DNA from: Psychromonas arctica DSM 14288
GTDB taxonomy: Bacteria; Pseudomonadota; Gammaproteobacteria; Enterobacterales; Psychromonadaceae
DNA length: 64,000 nucleotides
Assembly (NCBI RefSeq): GCF_000482725.1
Contig: NZ_KI519480.1
Span: 125,235 to 189,234, forward strand
Direction of reading: 5' to 3'
A program made the translations under genes and the position numbers. Under the pieces are notes generated by a model. That model was not told where the DNA came from. It searched no databases and saw nothing but the letters and a program-made list of their open reading frames with translations. Shown here one piece after another: positions 19,506 through 29,901 of this stretch (position 1 is its first letter; the number at the start of each line of letters is the position of its first letter).

Positions 19506-21076
19506 TGGTTAAAGAAACGCAACCGGTGCCAGCATTGGATGTAAAAAGTGTACTTAATCAGCGCCAATATAATGTCGACATTGCTTGGCTACTAGCACCT
19601 TGGTTAACTGTTTCATTAACTCAGTCTTTATCTGGCATGACCTTAGATAGTCGTGAAATTCAGCAAGGTGACTTGTTTGTTGCTTTGCAGGGATCAGTTA
19701 ATGACGGCCGTCGGTTTATCAAAAATGCTATCAATGCTGGTGCTGCAGTGGTGCTTGCTGAAACCACAGATAAAACTACTGATGGCCAAATTCGCTTCGA
19801 AGCAACAACGCCTATCATAGAGATTTATCAACTAGGTCAACACCTTAGTGCATTAGCAATGCGTTTTTACTTTCCTCAAAAAAACCTACATAGCATCACA
19901 GCTATTACCGGTACCAACGGTAAAACAACCATTGCTAGTTTGCTAGCAAATAGCTATATGCTATTGAATCAGCAAAGTGCGCAAATGGGCACTATTGGTA
20001 ATGGTTTATATGGGCAGTTAAAAAGCAGTTTAAATACCACCTTAGACGCCATTTCAGTTTGCCGTGAATTGCAACATTATCAATCCCAAGGTGCTAAACA
20101 TACGATCATGGAAGTGTCTTCACATGGTTTGGTACAAGGCCGTGTTGCAGCGATCCCTTTTGAAACCGCTATTTTTACTAACTTAACGCGTGATCACCTT
20201 GATTATCACGGCACGTTAGAAGCATATGCGCTAGCTAAAAAGACATTATTTACTGAGTTTCCACTGCAGCATCGTATTATTAATGCCGATGATGCAGTCG
20301 GGCAAGCTTGGTTAAAAGCATTTCCAAATGCCATTGCTTATGGTGTGAATGCACAGCAATATTTTTCAAATCAACCTTTCTTCAGCATTAAAAAAGTACT
20401 GTACCTCGCGCAGGGAATTAGCTTCGAATTTACCTCTAGTTGGGGGGATGGAGTGATCAATGCGCCATTTTATGGTGACTTTAATGTTTCAAACATTGCC
20501 GCAGTCTGTTGTGCGTTACTTGCGGATGGCTTTTCGATTAAGCAAATTGCAGACGTAATAGCTAAGTTAACAGTTGTACCAGGAAGAATGGAACAGTACT
20601 TTTTTGCGCAACAACAGGTAACGTTCGTAGTTGATTACGCTCACACCCCCGATGCTTTGCTGAATGCTTTAAAAGCGTTGCAAAATCATAAACAAAAGGG
20701 GCGTATTATCGCTGTCTTTGGTTGTGGTGGTGATCGTGATAAAGGCAAACGACCTGAAATGGCTAAAATGGCCGAGCAAGGCGCAGACCAAGTGGTGATA
20801 GTTGATGACAACCCACGCAGTGAAAATGCGCAGCAGATTGTTGAAGATATAAAAAAAGGCTTAACTCAACCTGAATTAGCCTTAGTGATACATGATCGTA
20901 AACAAGCTATTCTGCATTTACTTCAATCAGCACAAGCTAACGATATTATTTTAATTGCTGGAAAAGGGCATGAAGATTATCAAATCTTTGGTGATAAGAA
21001 AATACATTACAGCGATCGAGAGTGTTTGAGCGACTTGATTGAGAACAAAAAGAAACAGCAGGAACAAAGCGTATGA
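19505..21076 (+). CDS. murE: UDP-MurNAc-L-Ala-D-Glu:meso-DAP ligase MurE
   Basis: ATP-dependent Mur ligase of 523 residues that adds the third amino acid of the peptidoglycan stem in the cytoplasm. The P-loop is AITGTNGKTTIASLL (about 137-151). The domain-2 motif MEVSSHGLVQGRV is present. The C-terminal DDNPRSENAQ contains the DNPR box that selects meso-diaminopimelate over lysine, so this organism should have DAP-type wall. The N-terminus carries about 25 residues more than many homologues before the first recognisable strand (GMTLDSREIQQGDLFVAL). Its end overlaps murF by four bases. Confidence 0.97.
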   Translation: MVKETQPVPALDVKSVLNQRQYNVDIAWLLAPWLTVSLTQSLSGMTLDSREIQQGDLFVALQGSVNDGRRFIKNAINAGAAVVLAETTDKTTDGQIRFEATTPIIEIYQLGQHLSALAMRFYFPQKNLHSITAITGTNGKTTIASLLANSYMLLNQQSAQMGTIGNGLYGQLKSSLNTTLDAISVCRELQHYQSQGAKHTIMEVSSHGLVQGRVAAIPFETAIFTNLTRDHLDYHGTLEAYALAKKTLFTEFPLQHRIINADDAVGQAWLKAFPNAIAYGVNAQQYFSNQPFFSIKKVLYLAQGISFEFTSSWGDGVINAPFYGDFNVSNIAAVCCALLADGFSIKQIADVIAKLTVVPGRMEQYFFAQQQVTFVVDYAHTPDALLNALKALQNHKQKGRIIAVFGCGGDRDKGKRPEMAKMAEQGADQVVIVDDNPRSENAQQIVEDIKKGLTQPELALVIHDRKQAILHLLQSAQANDIILIAGKGHEDYQIFGDKKIHYSDRECLSDLIENKKKQQEQSV

Positions 21077-22611
21077 TACCGATCACCGTAGATCAGTTAT
21101 GTGAAGCAACTGATGGTCAGCTTAATATAGATGATCAGAAATCAGATAATCTAACCTTAGCGGAAATTAATTCTGTCGTGATTAATAATGTCAGCACTGA
21201 TACTCGAACGATCAATGAAAATGACCTCTTTATCGCATTAAAAGGTCCCTCCTTTGATGCTCATAATCTGTTACAAAGCGCCATTGATAAAGGTGCTGCA
21301 GTCCTATTAGTTGAAAAAAGCTGGGTGGAAAAAAATAGGGTTGAAAAGAATTGTAGTCAAAACAAAAACTTTACTTTTGCTAATGATTGCATTGTCGTGA
21401 TGGTTGCCGATACAAGAATTGCATTAGGCTTATTAGGACGCTATATCAAACAGCAAATAAAAGGCATTAAATGTGCAGCGATCACGGGTAGTAACGGTAA
21501 AACCACCTGTAAAGAATTATTAAGTGCCATATTAAGCGTTCATAGTGGAGATAAAAATAAGGTATTAGCTACCGCTGGTAATTTTAACAACGATATCGGT
21601 TTGCCATTAACTTTATTACGATTACAAGCACAACATCAATTTGCCGTACTTGAACTAGGGGCAAATCATATTGGCGAGATTGCCTACACCTCAGCACTTG
21701 CACAACCCGATGTTGCATTAGTTAATAATGTCATGCCTGCGCATTTGGAAGGTTTTGGTTCGTTACAGGGTGTGGCGACAGCAAAGGCTGAAATTTGGTC
21801 TAATTTGACACCATCTGGCATCGCAGTAGTAAATTTAGAGGCTAATTTTGCCGTGGACTTTGTGCTGCAATTGGCTAATAAGGATCAACCATTACTTGGT
21901 TTTTCGACTAAAAGTGAGCAGCAAAACGGGGCGAAACCGGATCTATTTGCCAGTGATATTGTGCATAACGAACTGGGGCAAGCTAGCTTTACACTAAATC
22001 TTTCAGATACCTTAGTAAACAAGCTAAATACTTTGCAAAACATAAGCATACAATTGAACCTTCCTGGCTTGCATAATGTCAGTAATGCATTAGCAGCAAG
22101 TACCATGGCTGTCGCTTTTGGATGTTCGTTACAAGATATCAAAAAAGGCTTAGAAAGTGTCCAGCAAGTCGTAGGGCGGGTTAATTGTTCTGTTATTTCA
22201 GAAACCGTCACGGTGATTGATGATACCTATAATGCAAATTCCGCATCGGTTAAAGCGGGAATTGATTTGTTAGTTCAATATCAGGCGAATCAAGTATTAG
22301 TTTGTGGTGATATGGGGGAGTTGGGCGATTATGCTGAGCAAGAACATAAAACGGTGGGCGAATATGCTCAACAACAAGGCATACAGAAATTATTTACCGT
22401 AGGAAATTTGAGTCAACTTGTCAGCCATGCGTATAATGCGGCTGCTAAAAATACTGTGGCAGAACATTTCACAGATAAACAACAACTTAAGGAAGCACTT
22501 AATGCTTATTTAAGTGATAAAGAATCTAAAACAGTGATCCTTGTAAAAGGGTCTCGTAGTGCAAAAATGGAAGAGATCGTTGCTTTTATTAAACAAACAT
22601 TCAGTGCGTAA
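21073..22611 (+). CDS. murF: UDP-MurNAc-tripeptide:D-Ala-D-Ala ligase MurF
   Basis: Mur ligase of 512 residues that attaches the D-Ala-D-Ala dipeptide made by Ddl. The ATP-binding loop AITGSNGKTTCKELL (about 138-152), the LELGANHIGEIAYT motif, NVMPAHLEGFGS and the MurF-type DDTYNANSASVKAG box (about 383-396) are all present. It is somewhat longer than E. coli MurF, with an Asn/Glu-rich insertion near residues 90-105 (EKSWVEKNRVEKN). The start overlaps murE. It is followed by a 48-bp gap before mraY. Confidence 0.97.
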   Translation: MIPITVDQLCEATDGQLNIDDQKSDNLTLAEINSVVINNVSTDTRTINENDLFIALKGPSFDAHNLLQSAIDKGAAVLLVEKSWVEKNRVEKNCSQNKNFTFANDCIVVMVADTRIALGLLGRYIKQQIKGIKCAAITGSNGKTTCKELLSAILSVHSGDKNKVLATAGNFNNDIGLPLTLLRLQAQHQFAVLELGANHIGEIAYTSALAQPDVALVNNVMPAHLEGFGSLQGVATAKAEIWSNLTPSGIAVVNLEANFAVDFVLQLANKDQPLLGFSTKSEQQNGAKPDLFASDIVHNELGQASFTLNLSDTLVNKLNTLQNISIQLNLPGLHNVSNALAASTMAVAFGCSLQDIKKGLESVQQVVGRVNCSVISETVTVIDDTYNANSASVKAGIDLLVQYQANQVLVCGDMGELGDYAEQEHKTVGEYAQQQGIQKLFTVGNLSQLVSHAYNAAAKNTVAEHFTDKQQLKEALNAYLSDKESKTVILVKGSRSAKMEEIVAFIKQTFSA

Positions 22612-22659
22612 GCCATCTTCATTAGCTGTGCAACAGCTTTATATAAATAGGATTTCAAC

Positions 22660-23742
22660 ATGGTAGTCTGGTTAGCGGAATTACTCTCAAGTCATTACAC
22701 CTTCTTTAATGTATTGACATACTTATCCGTGAGAATGGTCTTAGCTGTGTTGACTGCACTGGCATTTTCTTTGTGGGCGGGACCTAAGTTGATCCGTTAT
22801 TTACAGAGCCAGCAGATCGGTCAAATTGTACGTGATGATGGGCCGGAATCTCATTTCAGTAAAGCTGGAACACCAACCATGGGTGGTGTACTCATTTTAG
22901 CTGCGATTGTATTAAGTACGTTATTGTGGGCAAGATTAGATAATCTATATGTTTGGGTTGTATTGTTCACTACTGTTGCTTTCGGTGCGATCGGCTTTAT
23001 GGATGATTACTTAAAAGTGGTACGCAAACATCCCGATGGATTAATTGCACGTTGGAAGTATTTCTGGCAATCAGTGGCCGCCCTAGCGTTAGGTATCGTG
23101 TTATATATGACAGCGCAAGGTGATGCACAGTTAACATTAGTGGTGCCTTTTTTCAAAGAATATATGCCTTACTTAGGTTTACTGTTTATTCCATTGGTTT
23201 ATTTCACCGTGGTGGGGAGTAGTAATGCGGTCAATTTAACCGACGGCTTAGACGGCCTAGCGATTATGCCAACGGTAATGGTGGCGTCTGCTTTTGCATT
23301 GATAGCGTATTTAACCAGCCATGTTAACTACTCTCATTACCTATTTATTCCGTATATTCCGCAAGCGAGTGAATTAGTGATTATTTGCGGTACCATTGCC
23401 GGTGCTGGTTTAGGCTTTTTATGGTTTAACACTTACCCTGCACAAGTCTTTATGGGCGATGTGGGCTCACTCGCCCTAGGCGCTATTCTTGGTGTTATTG
23501 CGGTACTGGTCCGTCAAGAATTTTTATTAGTGATCATGGGCGGTATTTTTGTACTGGAAACCGTCTCAGTTATTTTACAAGTGGGCTCTTATAAAATGCG
23601 TAAGCAACGTATTTTCAGAATGGCGCCTATTCATCATCATTATGAGAAAAAAGGATGGCCGGAGCCACGTGTAATTGTTCGTTTCTGGATTATTACTATC
23701 GTATTAGTGTTGGTTGGCTTAGTTACGCTGAAGGTTCGCTAA
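22660..23742 (+). CDS. mraY: Phospho-MurNAc-pentapeptide transferase MraY
   Basis: Integral membrane enzyme of 360 residues with about ten helices. It transfers phospho-MurNAc-pentapeptide from UDP to undecaprenyl phosphate to form lipid I. Conserved segments: [12 protein letters not shown] (about 68-79), the Asp pair in [13 protein letters not shown] (about 108-120), [14 protein letters not shown] (about 188-201), and the histidine-rich [14 protein letters not shown] (about 323-336). The length equals the E. coli protein. It is followed by murD after one base. Confidence 0.98.
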   Translation: MVVWLAELLSSHYTFFNVLTYLSVRMVLAVLTALAFSLWAGPKLIRYLQSQQIGQIVRDDGPESHFSKAGTPTMGGVLILAAIVLSTLLWARLDNLYVWVVLFTTVAFGAIGFMDDYLKVVRKHPDGLIARWKYFWQSVAALALGIVLYMTAQGDAQLTLVVPFFKEYMPYLGLLFIPLVYFTVVGSSNAVNLTDGLDGLAIMPTVMVASAFALIAYLTSHVNYSHYLFIPYIPQASELVIICGTIAGAGLGFLWFNTYPAQVFMGDVGSLALGAILGVIAVLVRQEFLLVIMGGIFVLETVSVILQVGSYKMRKQRIFRMAPIHHHYEKKGWPEPRVIVRFWIITIVLVLVGLVTLKVR

Positions 23743-23743
23743 T

Positions 23744-25069
23744 ATGATTGCTAAGCGTATTGCTATTATTGGCTTAGGAACTACGGGCCTATCCTGTATC
23801 AACTTTTTCCGTAAAAAAGACATCTCAGTTACCGTCTTCGATACGCGAGCAGTACCGCCTGGCAAAGATCAACTTGATGCTACAACAAAGCTGATCATTG
23901 GGCCTTTATCTGCACAACTTTTATGTCAATTTGATTGTTTAGTGGTTAGTCCGGGCATTGCGATTGCAACGCCCGCGATTGATGCTGCGATTAAAGCCGG
24001 TGTGGAAGTGATCGGTGATATTGAGTTATTTGCGCGTGAATTAAAAACCCCCCCTTATCAGCATGCAAAATTAGTCACTATCACGGGGTCTAACGGTAAA
24101 AGTACAGTAACCAGTTTACTTGGCGAAATGGCGATAGATGCGAAAGTGAATGTTGCTGTTGGTGGTAATATTGGTGTACCTGCTTTAGATTTATTAGCTC
24201 CTACTATAACTCTGTATATTCTAGAATTATCGAGTTTTCAGCTCGAAACCACAGAGTCCCTCAATGCCGATGTATCGACTATTTTAAATGTCAGCGAAGA
24301 TCATTTAGATCGTTATAGCAGCTATCAAGATTACACGGCTGCAAAACATAAAATATATCAACAGAGCCAAGCAGTACTCATTAATCGAGATGATCCATTA
24401 ACCTTTACTGACAAACAACCACAATTAAGTTTTGGTTTTGATCAACAACACTATGGGGTGGTTGTACAACATAACGAACATTACCTCAGTCTCGAACAAC
24501 AGCCTTTATTAACCTGTTCAGCTTTAAAACTGAGCGGTAAACATAATTGGATGAATGCCTTAGCAGCGCTTGCATTAGGTCAAGTTGTCGATTTGTCAAT
24601 GCCTTCTATGTTGTCTACATTACAAACCTATAGTGGGCTTAAACATCGTTGCGAATTTGTTAAAGAAGTCCAAGGTGTACGTTGGATAAACGACTCTAAA
24701 GCAACTAATGTAGGTGCAACGCAAGCTGCGCTATTAGGCTTGTCTGATACTATCCAAGGTAAAGTGCATGTTATTTTAGGCGGTGATGGTAAAGGTGCTG
24801 ATTTTTCTGAATTAAAGCCAGTCTTACAAGAAGTAAAAGGGCAAATTGTTTGTTTTGGGCGCGACGCAACATTAATTGCAGAGCAAGATCTTCGAACCAT
24901 AATTGTTGAAAATTTAGACCAAGCGGTTTCATATATTAATCAACAGGCTGAAGCTGGTGATTTAGCCATTTTGACACCTGCCTGTGCTAGTTTAGATATG
25001 TATAAAAACTTTATGGCACGCGGAGATCATTTTATTCGTTTAGTCAACGCGCTTACTGGAAAAATTTAG
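23744..25069 (+). CDS. murD: UDP-MurNAc-L-Ala:D-Glu ligase MurD
   Basis: Mur ligase of 441 residues adding D-glutamate to UDP-MurNAc-L-Ala. The N-terminal Rossmann strand reads IAIIGLGTTGLSCINFF. The P-loop TITGSNGKSTVTSLLGEMA is at about 109-127. ELSSFQLETT and NVSEDHLDRY mark domain 2. INDSKATNVGATQAAL and LGGDGKGADF mark domain 3. It is packed between mraY and ftsW with gaps of one and two bases. Confidence 0.97.
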   Translation: MIAKRIAIIGLGTTGLSCINFFRKKDISVTVFDTRAVPPGKDQLDATTKLIIGPLSAQLLCQFDCLVVSPGIAIATPAIDAAIKAGVEVIGDIELFARELKTPPYQHAKLVTITGSNGKSTVTSLLGEMAIDAKVNVAVGGNIGVPALDLLAPTITLYILELSSFQLETTESLNADVSTILNVSEDHLDRYSSYQDYTAAKHKIYQQSQAVLINRDDPLTFTDKQPQLSFGFDQQHYGVVVQHNEHYLSLEQQPLLTCSALKLSGKHNWMNALAALALGQVVDLSMPSMLSTLQTYSGLKHRCEFVKEVQGVRWINDSKATNVGATQAALLGLSDTIQGKVHVILGGDGKGADFSELKPVLQEVKGQIVCFGRDATLIAEQDLRTIIVENLDQAVSYINQQAEAGDLAILTPACASLDMYKNFMARGDHFIRLVNALTGKI

Positions 25070-25071
25070 TC

Positions 25072-26427
25072 ATGTTTAGGGCTATTAGTAATAAGTTAGC
25101 ATCACTCTTTAGAACACTAACCTTTCAGTCGTCGCAGCAGTCGCAAGCTTATGATCGTTCTTTATTAGTGTTAGTATTTACGCTTATGGGCGTTGGTCTA
25201 GTTATTGTCGCCTCTGCTTCAATGCCTGAAGGAATAGCGCTTTCCGATGACCCATTTCGTTTCTTAAAACGACACCTTATTTATATTATTTTATGCTTAT
25301 TTATATTAGCGGCTGTAGTGTCGATCCCAATCACACGCTGGCATAAATACACGCCTATTATTTTACTGCTCTCTTCATTAGCTTTATTTTCAGTGTTGAT
25401 TATTGGTACCGAAGTAAATGGTTCCTTACGTTGGTTACGCTTTGGGCCCTTGAATATCCAACCCTCTGAGTTTGCAAAACTGTCTGTGGTGTTGTTTATT
25501 TCAAGTTACCTTTTACGTCGGCAAAAAGAGGTGATTGATACTATTAAAGGTTTTATAAAGCCTTTGGCAATATTAGCGCTATTAGCTTTATTATTATTAT
25601 TACAACCAGATTTAGGTTCAACCGTGGTGATCGTGGTGATCATGATGGGTATGTTATTCATTGCTAATGCGCGCATGATCTCATTCGTGGGGATTGCAGT
25701 GGCGTTGTTATCGGTGATCATCCTATTGATTGTTACCTCACCCTATCGTATGGCAAGGGTTTTTGGTTTTTTAGATCCCTGGGCTGATCCATTTGGCCGA
25801 AGTTACCAGTTAACACAGTCTTTAATGGCTTTTGGCCGAGGCGGTTGGTTCGGTGAAGGATTAGGTAATTCAGTACAAAAACTTGAATATTTACCTGAAG
25901 CACATACTGACTTTATTATGGCTATTCTCGCAGAAGAGTTAGGTTTTATTGGGGTTAGTATTGTTATTATTCTAGAGTTTATTCTAGTTTATAAAGCTTT
26001 TTCGATCGGTAGAAAAGCGTTACAACAAAACTTTGTTTTTGCTGGTTACGTTGCTATCGGTATTGCAATTTGGTTCGCTTTTCAAACTGCGGTTAATATT
26101 GGTGCCGCTTCCGGTGTTGCACCTACAAAAGGTTTGACCTTACCCTTGATTAGTTATGGTGGTTCAAGTTTGATCACTATTGCTATTGCCGTGGGGTTAG
26201 TATTACGTATTGATTTTGAAACACGCTTAAGCTCAGCACAGGTACGTATTACAAAGAAAGTCAAAAAGAAAAAATCGAAACCAAAAAATGTACCTAGCGA
26301 GCCATCCGATAACATTTCCAGTAATGTTATCGATACTGAATCAGACAATGTATTCGACAACACATTCAGCAAGGTCTCCAATAAGATGACTGGCAATACA
26401 TCAAGTAATGAACTAAAGGGTGAATAA
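25072..26427 (+). CDS. ftsW: Septal SEDS glycosyltransferase FtsW, with an extended C-terminal tail
   Basis: Peptidoglycan polymerase of the divisome, 451 residues and about ten membrane helices. Motifs: LRWLRFGPLNIQPSEFAKLS (about 121-140), LLQPDLGSTVV with the catalytic-type Asp (about 180), LEYLPEAHTDFIMAILAEELG (about 268-288), and the C-terminal PLISYGGSSL. After the last helix a lysine-rich segment (TKKVKKKKSKPKN) leads into about 45 residues of Asn/Ser/Asp-rich low-complexity sequence (SDNISSNVID..., TGNTSSNELKGE). This tail is cytoplasmic and longer than in E. coli FtsW. It is one base from the preferred murG start. Confidence 0.97.
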   Translation: MFRAISNKLASLFRTLTFQSSQQSQAYDRSLLVLVFTLMGVGLVIVASASMPEGIALSDDPFRFLKRHLIYIILCLFILAAVVSIPITRWHKYTPIILLLSSLALFSVLIIGTEVNGSLRWLRFGPLNIQPSEFAKLSVVLFISSYLLRRQKEVIDTIKGFIKPLAILALLALLLLLQPDLGSTVVIVVIMMGMLFIANARMISFVGIAVALLSVIILLIVTSPYRMARVFGFLDPWADPFGRSYQLTQSLMAFGRGGWFGEGLGNSVQKLEYLPEAHTDFIMAILAEELGFIGVSIVIILEFILVYKAFSIGRKALQQNFVFAGYVAIGIAIWFAFQTAVNIGAASGVAPTKGLTLPLISYGGSSLITIAIAVGLVLRIDFETRLSSAQVRITKKVKKKKSKPKNVPSEPSDNISSNVIDTESDNVFDNTFSKVSNKMTGNTSSNELKGE

Positions 26428-26428
26428 T

Positions 26429-27502
26429 ATGAGCAAAACTAAAACCTTATTGGTGATGGCTGGTGGTACTGGTGGGCATGTCTTTCCGGGCTTAGCGGTC
26501 GCAGATAAATTAAAAAATGAAGGCTGGCAAGTGAGCTGGTTAGGGACAGCAGCAAGAATGGAAGCAAGGTTGGTACCTGAACATGGTTATGAAATAGATT
26601 TTATTGACGTGGCCGGAGTGAGAGGGAATGGCATCAAACGTTTGCTAGCCGCTCCCTTTCAAATTTTGAAATCAATTTTTCAAGCACGTAAAGTCTTAAA
26701 AAATAGACAAGTAGATTTAGTATTGGGTATGGGAGGTTTTGCCAGTGGACCGGGTGGTATCGCGGCATGGACTTTAGGTATTCCTGTTGTGTTACACGAA
26801 CAGAATGCAACCGCGGGAATGACCAATCGCTTACTCTCTTATTTCTCAAAAAAGGTATTAATGGGCTTTAGCGGTGCATTTTTGAATGAAAAAGCTATTT
26901 TAGTCGGTAACCCAATACGTAAAGACCTTTTGGCTTTACCTGAAAAGCAATTTTCAGCATCCTCTTCTAGTTTAAAGGTACTGGTGATTGGGGGAAGTTT
27001 AGGCGCACAAGTTTTAAATGAAACAGTACCTCAAGCATTAATGAACTTTGATGCGACAAAAGTGTCTATTTTACATCAAACTGGAAAAGGCTTTTCTGAG
27101 TCTGTTTTAGCACGTTATCAAGACTCTCAAGTAGAGTATAAAGTACAAGATTTTATTACTGATATGGCTGCTGCTTATGATTGGGCGGACGTTATTATTT
27201 GTAGGGCAGGGGCGCTTACAGTTGCTGAAGTTGCTGTGGTAGGCTTACCTGCTATTTTTGTTCCTCTACCGCATGCGGTAGATGATCATCAAACAAAAAA
27301 TGCACAAAGCTTAGTAAATGCAGAGGCCGCAATATTACTTCCTCAAAAAGATTTAAATGCAAAGAAATTAAGTGAATGTTTGGCGACATTAAGTCAAAAT
27401 AGGCAGTTGCTTGTTGATATGAGTACAAACTGTAAAAATATAGCAATTAGAAATGCAACGGAGCAAGTGGCTGCCGTTTGTAATTCCTTAGTGAAAATAT
27501 AG
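26429..27502 (+). CDS. murG: UDP-GlcNAc:lipid I GlcNAc transferase MurG
   Basis: GT28-family glycosyltransferase on the inner face of the membrane that converts lipid I to lipid II. The protein has 357 residues from the ATG at 26429; a GTG at 26420, inside ftsW, is in frame but AAAGGG is better placed for the ATG. Family motifs: LVMAGGTGGHVFPGLAVA (about 6-23), GMGGFASGPGGIAAW, LHEQNATAGMTNR, VIGGSLGAQVLNE (about 187-199), CRAGALTVAEVAVVGLPAIFVPLPHAVDDHQ (UDP-GlcNAc site, about 255-285, quoted in parts: CRAGALTVAE and PLPHAVDDHQ). Confidence 0.97.
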   Translation: MSKTKTLLVMAGGTGGHVFPGLAVADKLKNEGWQVSWLGTAARMEARLVPEHGYEIDFIDVAGVRGNGIKRLLAAPFQILKSIFQARKVLKNRQVDLVLGMGGFASGPGGIAAWTLGIPVVLHEQNATAGMTNRLLSYFSKKVLMGFSGAFLNEKAILVGNPIRKDLLALPEKQFSASSSSLKVLVIGGSLGAQVLNETVPQALMNFDATKVSILHQTGKGFSESVLARYQDSQVEYKVQDFITDMAAAYDWADVIICRAGALTVAEVAVVGLPAIFVPLPHAVDDHQTKNAQSLVNAEAAILLPQKDLNAKKLSECLATLSQNRQLLVDMSTNCKNIAIRNATEQVAAVCNSLVKI

Positions 27503-27517
27503 TGAAAGTGAATTCCG

Positions 27518-28978
27518 ATGATAAAAATTGAATTAGCAGAAATCCGTACCATGATCCCTGAAATGCGCCGTGTAAAACAGATCCACTTTGTGGGGATAGG
27601 TGGAGCTGGTATGGGAGGAATTGCTGAAGTATTAGCCTATGAAGGCTATAAAATCACTGGTTCTGATATTGCTGAAAATACAGTCGTTAAACGTCTGCGT
27701 ACCATTGGTGTGGAAATCTTTATTGGCCATGCACAAGAGAATATCTATGGTGCTTCAGTGGTGGTTGTTTCAACAGCCATTAATAAAGAAAACCCTGAGT
27801 TATTGGCGGCACAGCAAGCGCGTATTCCAGTGGTTCGTCGTGCGGAAATGTTAGCCGAGTTGATGCGTTATCGCCATGGTGTTGCCGTTGCGGGTACACA
27901 TGGGAAAACCACCACAACGAGTTTGATTGCGAGTATTTATCGTGAAGCAGATTTAGATCCTACTTTTGTGATTGGTGGTTTGCTAAATAGTGCTGGTACT
28001 AATGCTAAATTAGGACAAAGTCGTTATTTAATTGCCGAAGCTGATGAAAGTGATGCTTCATTCTTACATCTACAACCCATGGTGTCAGTGGTAACCAACA
28101 TCGAAGCTGATCACATGGACACCTATCAAGGTGACTTTGAAATTTTAAAAGATACGTTTGTGCAATTTATTCAAAACTTGCCTTTTTATGGGACCGCGGT
28201 TGTTTGTTTAGATGACCAAGTGGTAGAGAATTTGATCCCACGTTTTGCTCGCCAATGCGTGACCTATGGTTTCCATGAGCAAGCCGATGTACGTATTTCT
28301 AACTTTCAACAAACAGTTAGCAGAAGTGAATTTTTAGTGCACCGTAATAATCGCCCTGATTTAACGATCCAGTTAAATTTACCTGGTAAACATAACGCAT
28401 TGAATGCGGCGGCGGCAATTGCTGTTGCAATGGAAGATGATATTGAAGATGCGGCTATTTTAGCAGCACTACAAAGTTTTGAAGGTATTGGCCGTCGCTT
28501 TGAGCAATATGGTGAATTCGAAACCGGTCGTGGTAAAGCGATGTTAGCGGATGATTATGGTCATCACCCAACCGAAGTACAAGCTACTATCAACGCAGCG
28601 CGAGAAGGTTGGCCTGAAAAACGTCTTGTTATGGCGTACCAACCACATCGTTATACACGTACCCGTGATTTATACGAAGATTTCGCACATGTTTTATCGC
28701 AGGTTGACCAACTATTATTATTAGATGTTTATTCCGCAGGTGAGACGCCAATCGCGGGGGCAGATAGCCGTTCGCTATGTCGCACAATTCGCCAACAAAG
28801 TGGTAAAGAGCCTATTTTTGTTGCCTCACCGGAAGCTTTGCCGGGTGCATTAGCAAAAGTGATTCAAGAGGGTGATTTGGTGCTTACTCAAGGCGCGGGT
28901 AATATTGGTGCTGTTGTTAAAACCTTAGCTGAATTAAAATTAAATATCGAAAAAATGACACAAGTGAGTGCAGGTTAA
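27518..28978 (+). CDS. murC: UDP-MurNAc:L-Ala ligase MurC
   Basis: First Mur ligase of the stem-peptide pathway, 486 residues. The N-terminal Rossmann motif is [17 protein letters not shown] (about 22-38). The ATP-binding loop [19 protein letters not shown] is at about 124-142. [20 protein letters not shown] and the C-terminal [14 protein letters not shown] with [12 protein letters not shown] are family signatures. The first 18 residues extend beyond the shortest homologues. The stop TAA shares a base with the ddl start. Confidence 0.98.
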   Translation: MIKIELAEIRTMIPEMRRVKQIHFVGIGGAGMGGIAEVLAYEGYKITGSDIAENTVVKRLRTIGVEIFIGHAQENIYGASVVVVSTAINKENPELLAAQQARIPVVRRAEMLAELMRYRHGVAVAGTHGKTTTTSLIASIYREADLDPTFVIGGLLNSAGTNAKLGQSRYLIAEADESDASFLHLQPMVSVVTNIEADHMDTYQGDFEILKDTFVQFIQNLPFYGTAVVCLDDQVVENLIPRFARQCVTYGFHEQADVRISNFQQTVSRSEFLVHRNNRPDLTIQLNLPGKHNALNAAAAIAVAMEDDIEDAAILAALQSFEGIGRRFEQYGEFETGRGKAMLADDYGHHPTEVQATINAAREGWPEKRLVMAYQPHRYTRTRDLYEDFAHVLSQVDQLLLLDVYSAGETPIAGADSRSLCRTIRQQSGKEPIFVASPEALPGALAKVIQEGDLVLTQGAGNIGAVVKTLAELKLNIEKMTQVSAG

Positions 28979-29898
28979 TGGCGGTTGATTTTGGAAAAGT
29001 AGCAGTTTTGTTTGGTGGAGATAGTGCTGAGCGTGAAATCTCATTAAAATCGGGTAATGCTGTGTTAAATGCTTTACTTCGTCAAGGTGTTGATGCCCAT
29101 GCGGTTGACCCTAAATTGGATGATATTTCACAAATTAAAGCGTTAGGTTTTGAGCGTGCCTTTATTGTGTTGCACGGTCGAGGTGGGGAAGATGGCACTA
29201 TTCAAGGTTTTTTAAAAACATTGAATATTCCGTTTACTGGTAGTGATGTGTCGAGCTCAGCAATTGGTATGGATAAAGCCAAAACTAAGCAAATTTGGCA
29301 AAGTTGTCAGTTACCGACTGCAAGCTATCAAATTATTATCAAAGAAAACTTTGAACCATCAAGCGCTACCGATATACTAGCTGCCTTATCAGGTTCTGTA
29401 ATGGTTAAACCTGTTCATGAAGGTTCAAGTATTGGTATGGCTAAAGCAGACAATGCAGAACAATTGGTGGCTGCTTTAGAAGAAGCGTTTAAGTTTGATA
29501 ATAAAGTATTGTTAGAATCTTGGATAACTGGTGATGAATTTACTGTCTCAATGCTAAATGGTCGCGCATTACCGGCTATTAGCATGAAAACAACGAATCA
29601 ATTTTATGATTATCAAGCAAAATATCAATCCACAGAAACACAATATTTGTGTCCCTGTGGACTGTCAGATAATGAACTAAACAAGTTAAACCATTTAGCT
29701 GAAGAAGCGTTTAAAACCATTGGCTGTAGTGGTTGGGGGCGTGTTGACTTTATGCGTGATGAAAACAAAAACTGGTTCCTATTAGAAGTGAATACAGTGC
29801 CGGGAATGACTGAAACCAGTTTAGTACCGAAAGCGGCGAAACAAGCGGGTATTAGCTTTGATCAATTAGTGTTATCTATTTTAGAGCAAACTTTATAA
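28978..29898 (+). CDS. ddl: D-alanine--D-alanine ligase (DdlB type)
   Basis: ATP-grasp ligase of 306 residues making the D-Ala-D-Ala that MurF uses. The N-terminal domain begins KVAVLFGGDSAEREISLKSG. LHGRGGEDGTIQGFLK (about 64-79), VKPVHEGSSIGMAKA (ATP-binding, about 142-156) and the C-terminal magnesium-binding EVNTVPGMTETSLVPKAA (about 270-287) are present. The Y/K residues of the loop (YDYQAKYQ in the family form, here FYDYQAKYQS) indicate a D-Ala-D-Ala rather than D-Ala-D-Lac enzyme. Its position inside dcw corresponds to E. coli ddlB. Confidence 0.97.
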   Translation: MAVDFGKVAVLFGGDSAEREISLKSGNAVLNALLRQGVDAHAVDPKLDDISQIKALGFERAFIVLHGRGGEDGTIQGFLKTLNIPFTGSDVSSSAIGMDKAKTKQIWQSCQLPTASYQIIIKENFEPSSATDILAALSGSVMVKPVHEGSSIGMAKADNAEQLVAALEEAFKFDNKVLLESWITGDEFTVSMLNGRALPAISMKTTNQFYDYQAKYQSTETQYLCPCGLSDNELNKLNHLAEEAFKTIGCSGWGRVDFMRDENKNWFLLEVNTVPGMTETSLVPKAAKQAGISFDQLVLSILEQTL

Positions 29899-29901
29899 TC
29901 T

